From: Oscillospiraceae bacterium
GTDB lineage: Bacteria > Bacillota > Clostridia > Oscillospirales > Oscillospiraceae
Length of the DNA stretch: 57,610 nucleotides
Reading direction: 5' to 3'
Assembly (NCBI GenBank): GCA_017621795.1
Contig: JAGASJ010000009.1
Location: 1 to 57,610, forward strand
Below the pieces are notes generated by a model. It was not told the DNA's origin. It saw nothing but the letters and a program-made list of their open reading frames with translations, and did not search any database. Shown here in pieces: positions 16,136 through 26,599 of the stretch. Position 1 is the first letter of the stretch. Each line of letters opens with the position of its first letter. The position numbers were made by a program, and so were the translations under genes.

Positions 16136-17544
16136 TGAAAAAGAGTTTTTCGTTACTGCTTGCCTGCCTGCTGATTTTCGGCCTGTGTCTGCCGTCTGTA
16201 GTCCGTGCTGAAAAGGATGTGGAAAAAACCATCAGCCTGCCTGCCGCTTTGATGAAAGGCCATACCTATGACCTGCAGATCGCAGACGGCAAGCTCAGCG
16301 TTAACGGCGAAAGCTGTGAGGGCACCTTCGTGGCAGAAGGGGCGCAGGCAGTGCTCGCATACACCGATGGGGAAGGGAATGCCATCGCTTCCTACACCCT
16401 GCCGGTAATCGATACCAAGGAATCTGCCGACCACTGTGCCTATTTCTATGATCCCTCCGGGGCAGTGGCCAAGGCAGAAAATGAAAACGATATTACACTT
16501 TCCTTCTCCAAGGATTGCACGGTTTTTTTCCTGACAAAGCTGAATCCGGAGGACCTGGCAATGTATTTTGCTGTGGTGGAGGAAAAGGGCAGTTTTGATG
16601 AAGTCCACTTCACCCTGACCGATGCGGAAAACGCCACCAGAAGCCTGACCTTTACCGTGAATATGGCGGCAAAGACGGTTTATATGGGCAATGAAAAGGC
16701 ACAGCTGGAGGACCTGTTCGATATCGTGCAGCTGCGCTATAAGGATGCAAGCCGAAAGCTGATGCTGGGCAACGACAAGGAGCTGTTTTCCTGTCAAAAG
16801 GACGCAAACGGAGAAGACTTTTCCGGCTTCCCCGGCGGTGTATACCTGACGGTGCAGGTGAAAGGGGTCAAGGGTGCAAGCGCTCTGCGGATGACCAGAC
16901 TGGGTAACCACCCCTTAGGGCACAAGGGCAGCGACAGCCCGGATATGGTGGAGCCGACCGTGGCAATTACTTCTTCCATTTCCGGCACCATGCACATGGA
17001 TGATGTTTTTCAGTTCCCCTCCTATGAGGTATACGATGTGTACAGCCCTGTGGCACAGAGTAGTATAACGGTGGAAGCCCCGGACGGCACGGTTTATACC
17101 GAGGACTTTACGGCTTCCCAGTATGGCCAGTACAAGCTGACGATCAAAGCAAGCGACAGCTTTGGCAACCAGTGTAAAAACATCAAGATGCTCTTTGTCA
17201 ATGATGATATCGTGCCGGAGCTGACTGTTTCTCAGATGGAAAAAACATCCTACAAGGTGGGCGACAAGGTAAAGATCCCCACCTATACCGCCAGTGACAA
17301 CTTAGGCGTGTGCAATGTGGATGTCATTTTGTTCCTGCCCAATGCGGAGATCCGCTTGCTGACCCACGATGCTTCCGGTGAGGTGACCTACTGCCTGACG
17401 GATTCGTCCCTCTATAGCGCAAGCTTTATAGCGGATAACAGCTCCTTTAAGGCAGAGCAGACCGGCAAGTATATCATCCGCTATGTAGCTTATGACGACC
17501 AGTACAACCGGGTCGTTCAGGAGCTTGCCTTTTCTGTGCAGTAA
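16135..17544 (+). CDS. Secreted Ig-like protein of the glycan locus
   Basis: The start overlaps the permease stop, so it is translationally coupled. A signal peptide (about 1-25, ending VRA) is followed by beta-rich domains. Residues about 85-265 may be one carbohydrate-binding-like sandwich. Residues about 270-469 hold two Ig/Bacterial-Ig-like units (VEPTVAITSSISGTM ... DFTASQYGQYKLTIKASDS; VPELTVSQMEKTSYKVGDKV ... TGKYIIRYVAYDD). There is no lipobox, sortase motif or C-terminal anchor, so it is released or held non-covalently. No catalytic family was recognised. Its place between permeases and the DUF4838 enzyme suggests glycan capture or support at the surface. Confidence 0.65.
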   Translation: MKKSFSLLLACLLIFGLCLPSVVRAEKDVEKTISLPAALMKGHTYDLQIADGKLSVNGESCEGTFVAEGAQAVLAYTDGEGNAIASYTLPVIDTKESADHCAYFYDPSGAVAKAENENDITLSFSKDCTVFFLTKLNPEDLAMYFAVVEEKGSFDEVHFTLTDAENATRSLTFTVNMAAKTVYMGNEKAQLEDLFDIVQLRYKDASRKLMLGNDKELFSCQKDANGEDFSGFPGGVYLTVQVKGVKGASALRMTRLGNHPLGHKGSDSPDMVEPTVAITSSISGTMHMDDVFQFPSYEVYDVYSPVAQSSITVEAPDGTVYTEDFTASQYGQYKLTIKASDSFGNQCKNIKMLFVNDDIVPELTVSQMEKTSYKVGDKVKIPTYTASDNLGVCNVDVILFLPNAEIRLLTHDASGEVTYCLTDSSLYSASFIADNSSFKAEQTGKYIIRYVAYDDQYNRVVQELAFSVQ

Positions 17545-17558
17545 GGAGGTAAGATGAT

Positions 17559-19505
17559 ATGAAGAAAAAGCTTTCTTTTGTCCTTGCGGCGGTGATGCTC
17601 CTGAGCCTTCTGCTGTGCGCCTGCGGTTCCGGGTCGGATACCAAGGCTATGAAAACAAAGCTGACCGATCAATATTTGGTACAGCAGGGCGTTTCCAACT
17701 ATGTATTGGTGCTGCCCAACAGCGCAATGATGTACGAGACCTATGCCGCCCAGGAGTTTGCTTATTTTATAGAGCAGGCTACCGGCTGTAAGATCGAGAC
17801 CGTGACGGAAACCACGGTGCCTGAGGGGAAAAAGTACATCTCCCTGGGCAAGACCAACCAGTTTATGGCGGCCTTCCCCAAGGAGACACTGGAAGAGGTC
17901 GCGGGGACCATGTCCTCTTACCTGATCGCCTCCAAGGACGACAATATTTATATTGCCGGCAGCAAGGACCACCGCGGTCAGGCTGTGCTGTGGGGCGTTT
18001 ACGATGTTTTAAACGACCTGATCGGCTATACCTACTATCATAACACCGAAATATTCTATACAAAATCCGCGGATGTAAATCTGTGGAAGTACGACAGAAA
18101 TGTGGTTGTGCCTTCCTTCGATATGCGCACCCACTCTACCAACTACATCTACGCCTTCCCCAACGATACCCACGGTATTCGCCTGCGTTACATCAATTTC
18201 TCCCGCGGTCTGGAATGGGATCCCATGACCGTCGGTCACAGCCAGGTCTACATTTTCCTGGCGCCCAGAGATGAGGATGAAAACGGTGTCTGTTACGGAC
18301 AAAGCCATCCGGAGTGGTTCCTGGATCCCACGGCGCCCGGCGTTGCAAAGAATGAAAATCAGCTCTGCTGGACTGCCGGCGGTGATCCGGAGAGCCTGGA
18401 TCTGATGCAGACGGTGATCGCGGAGAAAATGCTGCATTTCGTGCAGATGGACTCTGACGCTACCTTCTTTATGCTGGGTCAGCAGGATACCGAGTATGTC
18501 TGCCAGTGTGCAGGCTGTACCAAGGCACTGAGTGAATGGGGCGGCTCTGCCTGCGGATTGCAGATCGACTTTGTCAACGGCGTGATCGAAAAGACTGAAG
18601 AGCTGATCCAGCAGAATTGCCCCGGGCGGGATGTGCTGTACGCCATCTATGCCTATAAGCCCACGGAAACGCCCCCGGTGAAGACCGATGCAAACGGCGA
18701 TTACGTCCCCTACAGCGATCGGATCATTCCCCATGAGAAGCTGCGTGTATTTTTCGCCCCCGTGCGTCTGAACTTCGGCTTCCCCTACGATTCCCCCTAT
18801 AATGCCGATGCCTACAAGAATCTGCAGGGCTGGGACGCAGTCTGTACCGATGAGCAGCTGATGGTTTATACATACGACCTGAATATCCATCAGTATTTTG
18901 TCAACTTCTTCAACCTGGGAACCATCGCAAGCCACATGCAGGATTATGAAAAGGCCGGCGTTTCCTATTTGCTGAGCCAGGGCATCTCTGATGCCAACGC
19001 CACCTGCTTCGATGAGCTGCGTGCCTACTGTATTTCCCGCCTGATGTGGGATACGAGCCTGAACACCCAGGAGCTGGCGGCAGACTTTATCGACCATTAT
19101 TATAAGGATGCATCTGACGCGATGCAGACCCTGTTCGATATGATCGTAGAGCAGAACGCCTGGTATTTGGCGGTGGAGGATCCCGGCAGCGGTGTTGCCA
19201 CCGGCCTGACCTACAACACCACCTGCTATCCCCGTGCCTTTGTGGAAAAGATGGATGCGCAGATTTTTGCGGCAATGGATGCCATTGCCCATTTGGAAAG
19301 CAGCGATCCGGAGCAGTACGAGCTGCTGAAGGCAAGAATTATGAAGGAGTACCTTTCCAATATCTATCTGAAAATGGTGCTCTACAGAGATTTCTATACA
19401 GAATCCGAGATCAGTGCGATGAAGGAGATCTGGAACGAGTACATCTCCTACTGGAATATCAAAAAGGGCGGCGAGGGTGCTGACCTGCCCGACATTTTTG
19501 CGTAA
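17559..19505 (+). CDS. DUF4838/GH163-like lipoprotein, candidate endo-acting glycosidase
   Basis: The 648-residue protein has a signal peptide with lipobox LLCAC (Cys22). An N-terminal domain similar to the small alpha/beta domain of GH20 enzymes (about 35-160; AAQEFAYFIEQATG) is followed by a DUF4838 barrel (about 180-500). The family's cysteine-rich signature is present as TEYVCQCAGC (about 310). A helical C-terminal region follows (about 500-640). Some DUF4838 proteins form GH163, endo-beta-N-acetylglucosaminidases that release N-glycans; many others are untested. A lipid anchor puts it outside, ahead of the importer. With beta- and alpha-mannosidases next door, an N-glycan-cleaving role is a reasonable inference but is not proven by the sequence. 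Confidence 0.75.
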   Translation: MKKKLSFVLAAVMLLSLLLCACGSGSDTKAMKTKLTDQYLVQQGVSNYVLVLPNSAMMYETYAAQEFAYFIEQATGCKIETVTETTVPEGKKYISLGKTNQFMAAFPKETLEEVAGTMSSYLIASKDDNIYIAGSKDHRGQAVLWGVYDVLNDLIGYTYYHNTEIFYTKSADVNLWKYDRNVVVPSFDMRTHSTNYIYAFPNDTHGIRLRYINFSRGLEWDPMTVGHSQVYIFLAPRDEDENGVCYGQSHPEWFLDPTAPGVAKNENQLCWTAGGDPESLDLMQTVIAEKMLHFVQMDSDATFFMLGQQDTEYVCQCAGCTKALSEWGGSACGLQIDFVNGVIEKTEELIQQNCPGRDVLYAIYAYKPTETPPVKTDANGDYVPYSDRIIPHEKLRVFFAPVRLNFGFPYDSPYNADAYKNLQGWDAVCTDEQLMVYTYDLNIHQYFVNFFNLGTIASHMQDYEKAGVSYLLSQGISDANATCFDELRAYCISRLMWDTSLNTQELAADFIDHYYKDASDAMQTLFDMIVEQNAWYLAVEDPGSGVATGLTYNTTCYPRAFVEKMDAQIFAAMDAIAHLESSDPEQYELLKARIMKEYLSNIYLKMVLYRDFYTESEISAMKEIWNEYISYWNIKKGGEGADLPDIFA

Positions 19506-19515
19506 CATAAGATCT

Positions 19516-19540
19516 GCCGGGGCAGAAACCCTGCCCCGGC
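19516..19540 (+). terminator. Intercistronic hairpin after the DUF4838 gene
   Basis: A 10-bp stem (19516-19525 with 19531-19540) closes AAACC. No T tract follows, so full termination is unlikely; it may protect the upstream mRNA end or cause partial termination. Confidence 0.5.
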
Positions 19541-19625
19541 GCATTATAAAACCCATACATTTTTACGTTGCATATTCAGGGCCTGCGCCCTTAAGATATA
19601 GACCGCCATCCAAGGAGGGTGTTAT

Positions 19626-22034
19626 ATGAAAATAGATCTGAACGGAAAATGGAGTCTGTGTTCATCCAAATTTACAAATTTGGAAGCCACGGTGCCCGGC
19701 TCTGTGCTGAGTACCCTGCTGGAGCACAAACTGATCGAGGATCCGTTTTATCGGGATAACGAGGAAAAGGTACGGCAGTATTTGAAGGAGGACTATACCT
19801 TCACAAGAGCGTTCTGCTTAACCAAATCCCAGCTAAAAAAGCATAACTACCTGTTTATGGATGGCGTGGATACCCTTGCCAAGGTGTATATCAACGGCAA
19901 TCTGATCGCGGAGCTTTACGATATGCACACCCGCAAGCGGATCTTGCTGGATAATACCATTTTGAAAGAGGAAAACGAGATCCGCATTGACTTTTCCAAC
20001 GTCTATGACTACATCGAAAACTATCCCGGCAAGGAGCGCTTCCGCACCTTTGCCGTGACCCATCCCAACGGCCCGGTGATCCGCAAGGCCCACTATATGC
20101 TGGGCTGGGACTGGGGTCCCGATTTGGCGGATATGGGCATTTATCGGGATATTTATATTTTATCTACCGATCTGGGCTATATGGATTCTTTCCGCCATCA
20201 ATGCACCTTTATGCAAGATGGCAGTGTGCGGGTGGATGTACAGGTGCAGATGGTTTGCCACACCCAGGGCAAGCTGAAAATATCCCTTTCTATGGATTCT
20301 GACGGTACTTTTCTGCAGGCGAAGCTGCCCTTGATGGAAAATGGCAAGGTGTCGTTTGTGCTGAACGATCCCAAGCGCTGGTATCCCATTGGCTTCGGAA
20401 AGCCCAACCTGTATGACCTGTCCTTTGTGATCGAGGCCAATAACGGCGAAACACAGCAGTACAATTACCGCATTGGCATTCGGGAAGTGGAGATCGACAA
20501 TTCTCCCGATGAATACGGCACCAATTTCTGCGTGCGTATCAACGGAGAAAAGGTATTTTTGAAGGGCTCCAATTACATCCCCGAGGACAATATTTTGGCC
20601 CGCTGCGATGAAGCGCACAACCGCCGCCTGCTGGAGATGGTCAAGAATTTTAACCACAATGTTATTCGTGTGTGGGGCGGCGGCTATTACCCCGACGATT
20701 ATTTCTACGATTATTGTGATGAAAACGGCATTTTGGTATGGCAGGATCTGATGTTTGCCTGCGCCTCCTACAATATAAACGATGAGCACTTCAAAAGCCT
20801 GATCGTAGAGGAGACGGTGGATGCGGTGAGACGGTTCCGCCATCACGCCAGCGTGTTTTATATTGCAGGCGACAACGAGTGTGAGGACGGTGTAAACGGT
20901 CATGAACCGGAGCTGATGGAGCAGTACCGGGTGATGAGTCAGGAGATCCTGGTCCCCCTGATGAAGACCCTGACCGATACCTTCTATGCCTATACCTCTC
21001 CCCATTCCAAGGTGATGTTCTGTATGCAGAACGACCACGACCATTTTGATACCCACTACTGGGGGATTCGGGATGCCAAGCTGCCTCTGGAGCAGTTCAG
21101 GAAGGTGTATCCCCGGATGCTCTCCGAGGTGGGCTGGGAGTCCTTCCCCATGATGGATACCAACCGCGGCTATGCCCTGGAAGAGGAGCTGACAATGGAT
21201 TCAAAGGTGATGCGCTCCCACGAAAAGCGTCCCGGCGGCAACAAGACCGTGGAAAGTTATGTAAACTCCCGCTATGGAAAACCTACAACCTTCGAGGAAT
21301 TTATATACCTGCAGAATTTGGTACAGGGCGATGCCATCAAGATGGTAACAGAGCATTTGCGCACCAGTAAATTCCGTTGCAACGGCATCATGTACTGGCA
21401 GCTGAATGACTGCTGGCCGGGTCTGTCCTGCAGCTCCGTAGACTACAACTTCGGACTAAAGGCACTGCATTATTTCTCCAAAAAATTCTTTGCCCCCCAT
21501 CTGATCACAGTCTGTGAAAAAGAGGACAAGCTGATCGTCAGCATCGCAAACGATACACCCTGCTCGAAAAGCTATCAGGTGCTCTACCGCTTTATGGACT
21601 TTGACGGTCAGATCTTGGATGAGCAGACCGTCTGTGCCGAAGTGGGAAAAACCGATGATGCAGATGTGTTGGAGATCCCCACACCCTTTACCCAAAATGA
21701 TGTCCATAAGCTGGTGCATGTAAAGCTGATGGATCATCGCGGAGCGTTCCTTTCGGAGAACTTCTATCAGCACTGCAGTGACAGGGATATTTCTTATCCC
21801 AAACCTACGATTACTGTAAAAGCGATAGATGATCACACGGTAGAGCTTACTGCCGATACCTTTACAAGAAATGTATTTTTGCAGTGCGGCAGTACAGACC
21901 GTGTCTTTTCCGACAACTTCTTTAATCTAATCAAAAATGAACCGAAAATTGTCACCTCCTCTGACCCGATCCAAGCAGATGAGCTGAAAGTGATGTCACT
22001 GAATCAGGTAATGTTTCAAAAGGAGGAGCCCTGA
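19626..22034 (+). CDS. GH2 beta-mannosidase-like enzyme, cytoplasmic
   Basis: The start is the ATG at 19626 after AAGGAGGGTG. The 802-residue protein has no signal peptide. Domains in order are a jelly roll (1-180, with LNGKWSL and the conserved MLGWDWGPDLADMGIYRDI), an Ig-like domain (180-285), a TIM barrel (about 290-610, RINGEKVFLKGSNYIPEDN, then RVWGGGYYPDDYFYDYCDE) and C-terminal domains. The acid/base is E418 (GDNECED) and the nucleophile is E501 (LSEVGWES). The GWDWGP stretch and the NxVIRVWGGG block are typical of GH2 beta-mannosidases rather than beta-galactosidases. Such enzymes remove the Man-beta-1,4-GlcNAc unit of N-glycan cores or mannan ends. It is followed two nt later by the GH38 gene. 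Confidence 0.9.
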   Translation: MKIDLNGKWSLCSSKFTNLEATVPGSVLSTLLEHKLIEDPFYRDNEEKVRQYLKEDYTFTRAFCLTKSQLKKHNYLFMDGVDTLAKVYINGNLIAELYDMHTRKRILLDNTILKEENEIRIDFSNVYDYIENYPGKERFRTFAVTHPNGPVIRKAHYMLGWDWGPDLADMGIYRDIYILSTDLGYMDSFRHQCTFMQDGSVRVDVQVQMVCHTQGKLKISLSMDSDGTFLQAKLPLMENGKVSFVLNDPKRWYPIGFGKPNLYDLSFVIEANNGETQQYNYRIGIREVEIDNSPDEYGTNFCVRINGEKVFLKGSNYIPEDNILARCDEAHNRRLLEMVKNFNHNVIRVWGGGYYPDDYFYDYCDENGILVWQDLMFACASYNINDEHFKSLIVEETVDAVRRFRHHASVFYIAGDNECEDGVNGHEPELMEQYRVMSQEILVPLMKTLTDTFYAYTSPHSKVMFCMQNDHDHFDTHYWGIRDAKLPLEQFRKVYPRMLSEVGWESFPMMDTNRGYALEEELTMDSKVMRSHEKRPGGNKTVESYVNSRYGKPTTFEEFIYLQNLVQGDAIKMVTEHLRTSKFRCNGIMYWQLNDCWPGLSCSSVDYNFGLKALHYFSKKFFAPHLITVCEKEDKLIVSIANDTPCSKSYQVLYRFMDFDGQILDEQTVCAEVGKTDDADVLEIPTPFTQNDVHKLVHVKLMDHRGAFLSENFYQHCSDRDISYPKPTITVKAIDDHTVELTADTFTRNVFLQCGSTDRVFSDNFFNLIKNEPKIVTSSDPIQADELKVMSLNQVMFQKEEP

Positions 22035-22036
22035 AA

Positions 22037-24964
22037 ATGAACAACACACAATTTGTCCCCTGTAATAAGTATGAGGAAGATCTGGTGATCTACACAGGGA
22101 GATTTCTGAACGGTCAAATGAAGGACAGCTGCTTTGAGAAGGTTATGGATTTCTCTGTAAGCTTTGCATACTCGGAGGAGCCGGTCCCCTTTGCGGAGAT
22201 CCGTTCGCTGGATTTTGCACCTATTTCTGTGGGCGACGTGTGGGCAACGAAGAATTTTGCCTGCGCCTGGTTTCACCTGACCGCGGTCCTGCCTGCAGGT
22301 ATGGATACAGCGGAGCTGTATTTAGATTTCCAAAATGAGGGTGAGGCATTGCTGGTGGATGAGACCGGCTCTGCCCTGAAGGGCTTTACCTTTGGCTCTC
22401 CCAGCTTCGGCGTGGTAGATCCCTCTGTGGAAAAGCGTTACTATCCCTTAAAGGATCTGATCGACGACCAGGGAAAGATCGACCTGTATATCGACGGCGC
22501 CTCCAACAGCATTTTGGGCGAGTATAATAACGGCTGCTCCCGTTTAAAATCTGCTGCCGTGGTACGCCGTGACCCCCGAATGCAGGATCTTTATTGGGAT
22601 TTTGATGTACTGATGGACTATGTGGGTGCGGTGACTGCCGAAGACCCCAAGAAATATGAGATTTTAAATGGCCTGCGCTCTGTGCGCAACCTGATCGTAT
22701 ACAAAGACCCGCAGTGGTACGAAAAGGGCAAAAAAATCACGTCTGAGCTGCTTGCACTGAACGGCAGTGATGAAACAAAGGTCACCGCGGTGGGACACGC
22801 CCATTTGGACCTTGCCTGGCTTTGGCCCATTCGGGAGAGCTACCGCAAGGCAAAGCGCACCCTTTCCAATATGATTTACCTTTTGGAGCTGTATCCTGAT
22901 TTTCAGTTTGTGATCCCCCAGCCCCAACAGCTGGCCTGGGTGAAGGAGCAGGACCCCAAGCTCTATGAGAAGATCAAAAAGTACGAAAAAGAGGGTCGTA
23001 TTGAGCTCGTCGGCGGTGGCTGGGTGGAAAACGACACCAACGTGCCCTGCGGCGAATCCTTAGCCCGTCAGGAGCTGTACGGTCAGAAATTCTGGCAAGA
23101 GGAATTTGGGCACTATGTGCGCTTGCGCTGGCTGCCGGATACCTTCGGCTACAGTGCCTGCCTGCCGCAGGTCTTGAAGCTGTCCGGTCAGGACAACTTT
23201 ATGACCATTAAGATCTCCTGGTCCAATCGGACACTGTTCCCCTATAATACCTTCCGCTGGGCGGGTATTGACGGCAGCGAGGTAACGGTACACATGCCTC
23301 CCGAGGGCAACTATAATTCCGTTGCCGGACCCAAGGCACTGCTTGCTGCCAAAAAGGGCATTAAGCATACCGATCCGCAGGATAAAATGATGATCGTCTA
23401 CGGCGTGGGCGATGGCGGCGGCGGTCCTTCCGAGACACTGGTGGAGCGCAATATCCGCACAGCGGATGTGCCCTATCTTCCCAAGGTGCAGTTTGGCTCT
23501 GCCCAAGGCTACTACGACAAGCTGGACCCGGCAAAGCTGCCCCTGTACAGCGGCGAAATGTACCTTGAAAAGCACCGTGGTACGTATACTTCCCAGTCCA
23601 ACAATAAGAACTTTAACCGTGAATTTGAGGAAAAGATGCTCTGCCTTGAAATGCTCCTTGCCAGCCGCGGCCTGCAGGGAGAAAAGAAAGAGATGGATGA
23701 TTTGTGGAAGGAAGCACTGCTTTATCAGTTCCACGATATTCTTCCCGGTTCCTCGATTGCCCGTGTTTATGAGGAAACCGATGCGGCCTACGGGAAAATG
23801 TTTGAAAAGCTGGACCTGCTTGCCCAAAATCAGGGCGTCAGCTTCGTCCCCGGTAAGGATAAGAAGCTGCTGAACCTGCGGGGGGGAAAGGTCAATAAGC
23901 TGGCAACAGACGGCGAGCGTTATTTCCTGTATCAGGGAAGCGAGGCTGCCATTGCGCCTGTATGCTATGAAAACGGCACTGTGACGGACGGTTGTAAAAC
24001 CGTGGAGACGGATTATTACACCGTTACAATGGCGCAAGACGGCTCGTTCCAAAACATTCTCCTGAAAAACGGACAGGTCATCGTGGAAAATGCCAACCGC
24101 CTGCAGGTGTTTATGGACGTGGTGGATGCCTGGGACTTTGAAGACGATTATCGGGATCAGCCGGAGGTATTTATGCAGCTGGACAGCACCAAGGTGCGTC
24201 AGTTTGGTGATCTGACGGAGATCGTGCAAAGCTACAGCTTCCAAAATTCCCGCCTGGTGCAGACCATTTTGCTCCACAAGGAGCTGCCGTACATCCAAAT
24301 CGACCACGACGTGGATTGGAAGGACACCTGGTATATGATCCGTGCAGAATTTAAACCCCGGGTGTGGAGCGATGTGGTGCACAGCGATATCCAGTTCGGC
24401 TACTTGGACCGCCCCACCACCGACAACGATGCCCACGAAAAGGCACAGTTTGAGATCTGCTGTCAGAAGTGGTTTGATCTCTCTGACGAAAACAGGGGCT
24501 TTGCAATTCTCAATAACGCAAAGCACGGCTTTATGTGCAAAAACGGCATTATTTCTCTGAATCTGCTCCGTTCTACCGGTTATCCCTGTGTGGACGGGGA
24601 TCAGCGTCCCAGTCACTACAGCTATGCCCTCTATCCCCATAGCGGCGGCTTTGACCCGGTGCAGGTGGATGCGCTGGCCAACGAGTACTGCGCCCGGGAT
24701 CTGTACGGCACAGAGTCGGCACAGATGCCTGCTTTTGACTCTGATCAGATCCAGATCACGGCCTTTAAGCCTGCCTATGACGGCAACGGCTTTATTCTCC
24801 GTGCCTTTGAGCGCGCGGGCAAAGCGGCTTGCGCCAAGCTGAATGTGCCCGAGGGCTACCGTATTGCAGGTGAAGTCAACCTGCTGGAGGACCATACAGG
24901 TGAGGTGGGGGAGAGCATCTGCTTTAAGCCCTTCCAGATCCGATCCTTCCGACTGGTGAAATAA
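22037..24964 (+). CDS. GH38 alpha-mannosidase, long form, cytoplasmic
   Basis: The ATG at 22037 follows AAGGAGGAG and is separated from the GH2 stop by two nt. The 975-residue protein has no signal peptide. The N-terminal region (1-245) is a beta domain, as in long GH38 members. The catalytic barrel starts with GHAHLDLAWLW, giving zinc ligands H256 and D258. The nucleophile is D368 (WLPDTFGYS). The helical three-bundle and the large C-terminal beta domains follow (about 600-975; YQFHDILPGSSI at about 568 is conserved). It hydrolyses alpha-mannose from non-reducing ends, retaining the anomeric configuration. Linkage preference is not visible. It pairs with the GH2 enzyme to degrade imported manno-oligosaccharides. 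Confidence 0.93.
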   Translation: MNNTQFVPCNKYEEDLVIYTGRFLNGQMKDSCFEKVMDFSVSFAYSEEPVPFAEIRSLDFAPISVGDVWATKNFACAWFHLTAVLPAGMDTAELYLDFQNEGEALLVDETGSALKGFTFGSPSFGVVDPSVEKRYYPLKDLIDDQGKIDLYIDGASNSILGEYNNGCSRLKSAAVVRRDPRMQDLYWDFDVLMDYVGAVTAEDPKKYEILNGLRSVRNLIVYKDPQWYEKGKKITSELLALNGSDETKVTAVGHAHLDLAWLWPIRESYRKAKRTLSNMIYLLELYPDFQFVIPQPQQLAWVKEQDPKLYEKIKKYEKEGRIELVGGGWVENDTNVPCGESLARQELYGQKFWQEEFGHYVRLRWLPDTFGYSACLPQVLKLSGQDNFMTIKISWSNRTLFPYNTFRWAGIDGSEVTVHMPPEGNYNSVAGPKALLAAKKGIKHTDPQDKMMIVYGVGDGGGGPSETLVERNIRTADVPYLPKVQFGSAQGYYDKLDPAKLPLYSGEMYLEKHRGTYTSQSNNKNFNREFEEKMLCLEMLLASRGLQGEKKEMDDLWKEALLYQFHDILPGSSIARVYEETDAAYGKMFEKLDLLAQNQGVSFVPGKDKKLLNLRGGKVNKLATDGERYFLYQGSEAAIAPVCYENGTVTDGCKTVETDYYTVTMAQDGSFQNILLKNGQVIVENANRLQVFMDVVDAWDFEDDYRDQPEVFMQLDSTKVRQFGDLTEIVQSYSFQNSRLVQTILLHKELPYIQIDHDVDWKDTWYMIRAEFKPRVWSDVVHSDIQFGYLDRPTTDNDAHEKAQFEICCQKWFDLSDENRGFAILNNAKHGFMCKNGIISLNLLRSTGYPCVDGDQRPSHYSYALYPHSGGFDPVQVDALANEYCARDLYGTESAQMPAFDSDQIQITAFKPAYDGNGFILRAFERAGKAACAKLNVPEGYRIAGEVNLLEDHTGEVGESICFKPFQIRSFRLVK

Positions 24965-24976
24965 AGGGAGATTTGA

Positions 24977-26584
24977 ATGAAAAAAAGACTAAGTATATTT
25001 TTTGCGGTGCTTCTGCTGCTTTCTATGGCCGGCTGTGGCGGGGGAAAGCAGGAGACCACAGCTTCCGTACCTGCGCCCACAGACCCAAAGCCGGTAATCG
25101 AAAACCAATTTGAAGGAACCGGTATGCTGGCACAGGGACAGTCGGTGACCCTGACGGCAGATCAGCTGTCCGGTCAGATTCTGTGGAGCAGCAGCGATCC
25201 TGACCGTGCCACCGTAGACGAAGACGGCAATGTGACGGCGCTGGCAAGTCGAGGTACTGTCACGATTACCGCTGCCGTGGGGGATCAAAGCCAAAGCTGG
25301 GAAATTCCCTTGTGTGAGCAGACGGCTTTCGGCAGTGTCAGTTTGGCTTCGTCCGATGAAAGACTGACGATCGGCGTATGGAGCGGCTCGTTCCAGTGGT
25401 TTGATGAGGCCTACACAAAGCTGATGTATGAGGCCGGTATCAACCTGATCATTGGCGTGAAGAATAAGTGGATCTGGGAAGGCGATGGCGCACCCATGCT
25501 GGATTTGGCCGCGCAATACGGCATTTCCTATATCCCGGATCTGCGGGACTGGGATGGTGAGACCATTCCCGAATATGCCGACCATCCGGCACTGAAGGGC
25601 TTTTTGCTGTACGATGAGCCCAGTTCCCCCCGATTCGAGCATTTAGCCAATCTGAAGCAGCAGTTTGAAGCGGTGATGCCGGAGGGAACGATGTTCTTTA
25701 TCAATCTCTTCCCGGAATCCTGCGGCTATGAGTCCCTGTTTGGCGACAATTATGAACCGCTGTTTGTGGATTATGAAAAGTACTATCTGAATTACTTTAT
25801 GGATACGGTAAAGCCGGCGTGCCTTTCCTATGACGGCTATCCCTTGCAGGAGGGTGGCACGATTCGCTCTACTTATTTCCACAATTTTGACATTGCATCT
25901 AAAAGAGCAAAGCAGGACGGTGTGCCTTTTTGGTATACCCTGTGTTCCTCCGGTCACTGGACCACCGACGGTCGTTACGTGACACCTACCGAACAGGAGC
26001 TGCGCTGGCAGATGCTTTTGGGTATGACCTATGGCTCCAATACCCTGACCCATTATGTGCTTGCGTCTACGGATGAGAGCGATGACAATATGCTGGAGCA
26101 TATGACGTGGCAACCCACCCAGGTCTACGAGAATGTAAAAACCGTGGATCAGGAATTTTTGGCGTGGGACGATGTTTATATGGGCTATGAGTGGGTCGGC
26201 ACAGCCGCATTTGACGCATCTGAAGCAAAGGGTGCGGCCAATGCCATGCTGGCATCTCTGGAATATAACCTGTCCTTTGAGGAAACCGGGATTTTGACCG
26301 ATGTAAGATCCAGTGAGAGCTTGCTGATCGGCACTTTCCAAAAAGATGGGGAAAATGCCTATCTGATCACCAGCGCAGGCTTTGTCACACCCTGTGAAAA
26401 ATATCGGCAGTATTCCATCGCAATGCAGGATGCTTCTGTGACATTGCAATTTATTGAGGGGGATTACCGCTGTGCAGCGGTGATCAACCGTGGAATCGTA
26501 AGCTATGTTCCCGTCAATGAAGACCATACCGTCAATATTACAGTGCCCGCCTATGACGGTGTATTTGTAATTCCTGTAGCATAA
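24977..26584 (+). CDS. Lipoprotein with Ig-like domain and TIM-barrel glycosidase-like domain
   Basis: The 535-residue protein has a signal peptide and lipobox SMAGC (Cys20). A Big2-type Ig-like domain (about 45-110; LWSSSDPDRATVDEDGNV, then GTVTITAAV) precedes a domain of about 410 residues that starts ERLTIGVWSGSFQ and ends GVFVIPVA. The motif GFLLYDEP at about residue 210 resembles the strand-4 acid/base site of clan GH-A enzymes. No clear Glu nucleophile is seen at the expected strand 7. The same domain forms the C-terminus of the 2021-residue protein (31066). It is placed between the mannosidase genes and the giant repeat genes. It is a candidate surface glycosidase or binding protein of unknown specificity. 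Confidence 0.7.
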   Translation: MKKRLSIFFAVLLLLSMAGCGGGKQETTASVPAPTDPKPVIENQFEGTGMLAQGQSVTLTADQLSGQILWSSSDPDRATVDEDGNVTALASRGTVTITAAVGDQSQSWEIPLCEQTAFGSVSLASSDERLTIGVWSGSFQWFDEAYTKLMYEAGINLIIGVKNKWIWEGDGAPMLDLAAQYGISYIPDLRDWDGETIPEYADHPALKGFLLYDEPSSPRFEHLANLKQQFEAVMPEGTMFFINLFPESCGYESLFGDNYEPLFVDYEKYYLNYFMDTVKPACLSYDGYPLQEGGTIRSTYFHNFDIASKRAKQDGVPFWYTLCSSGHWTTDGRYVTPTEQELRWQMLLGMTYGSNTLTHYVLASTDESDDNMLEHMTWQPTQVYENVKTVDQEFLAWDDVYMGYEWVGTAAFDASEAKGAANAMLASLEYNLSFEETGILTDVRSSESLLIGTFQKDGENAYLITSAGFVTPCEKYRQYSIAMQDASVTLQFIEGDYRCAAVINRGIVSYVPVNEDHTVNITVPAYDGVFVIPVA

Positions 26585-26599
26585 GGAAAGGAGCGCAAA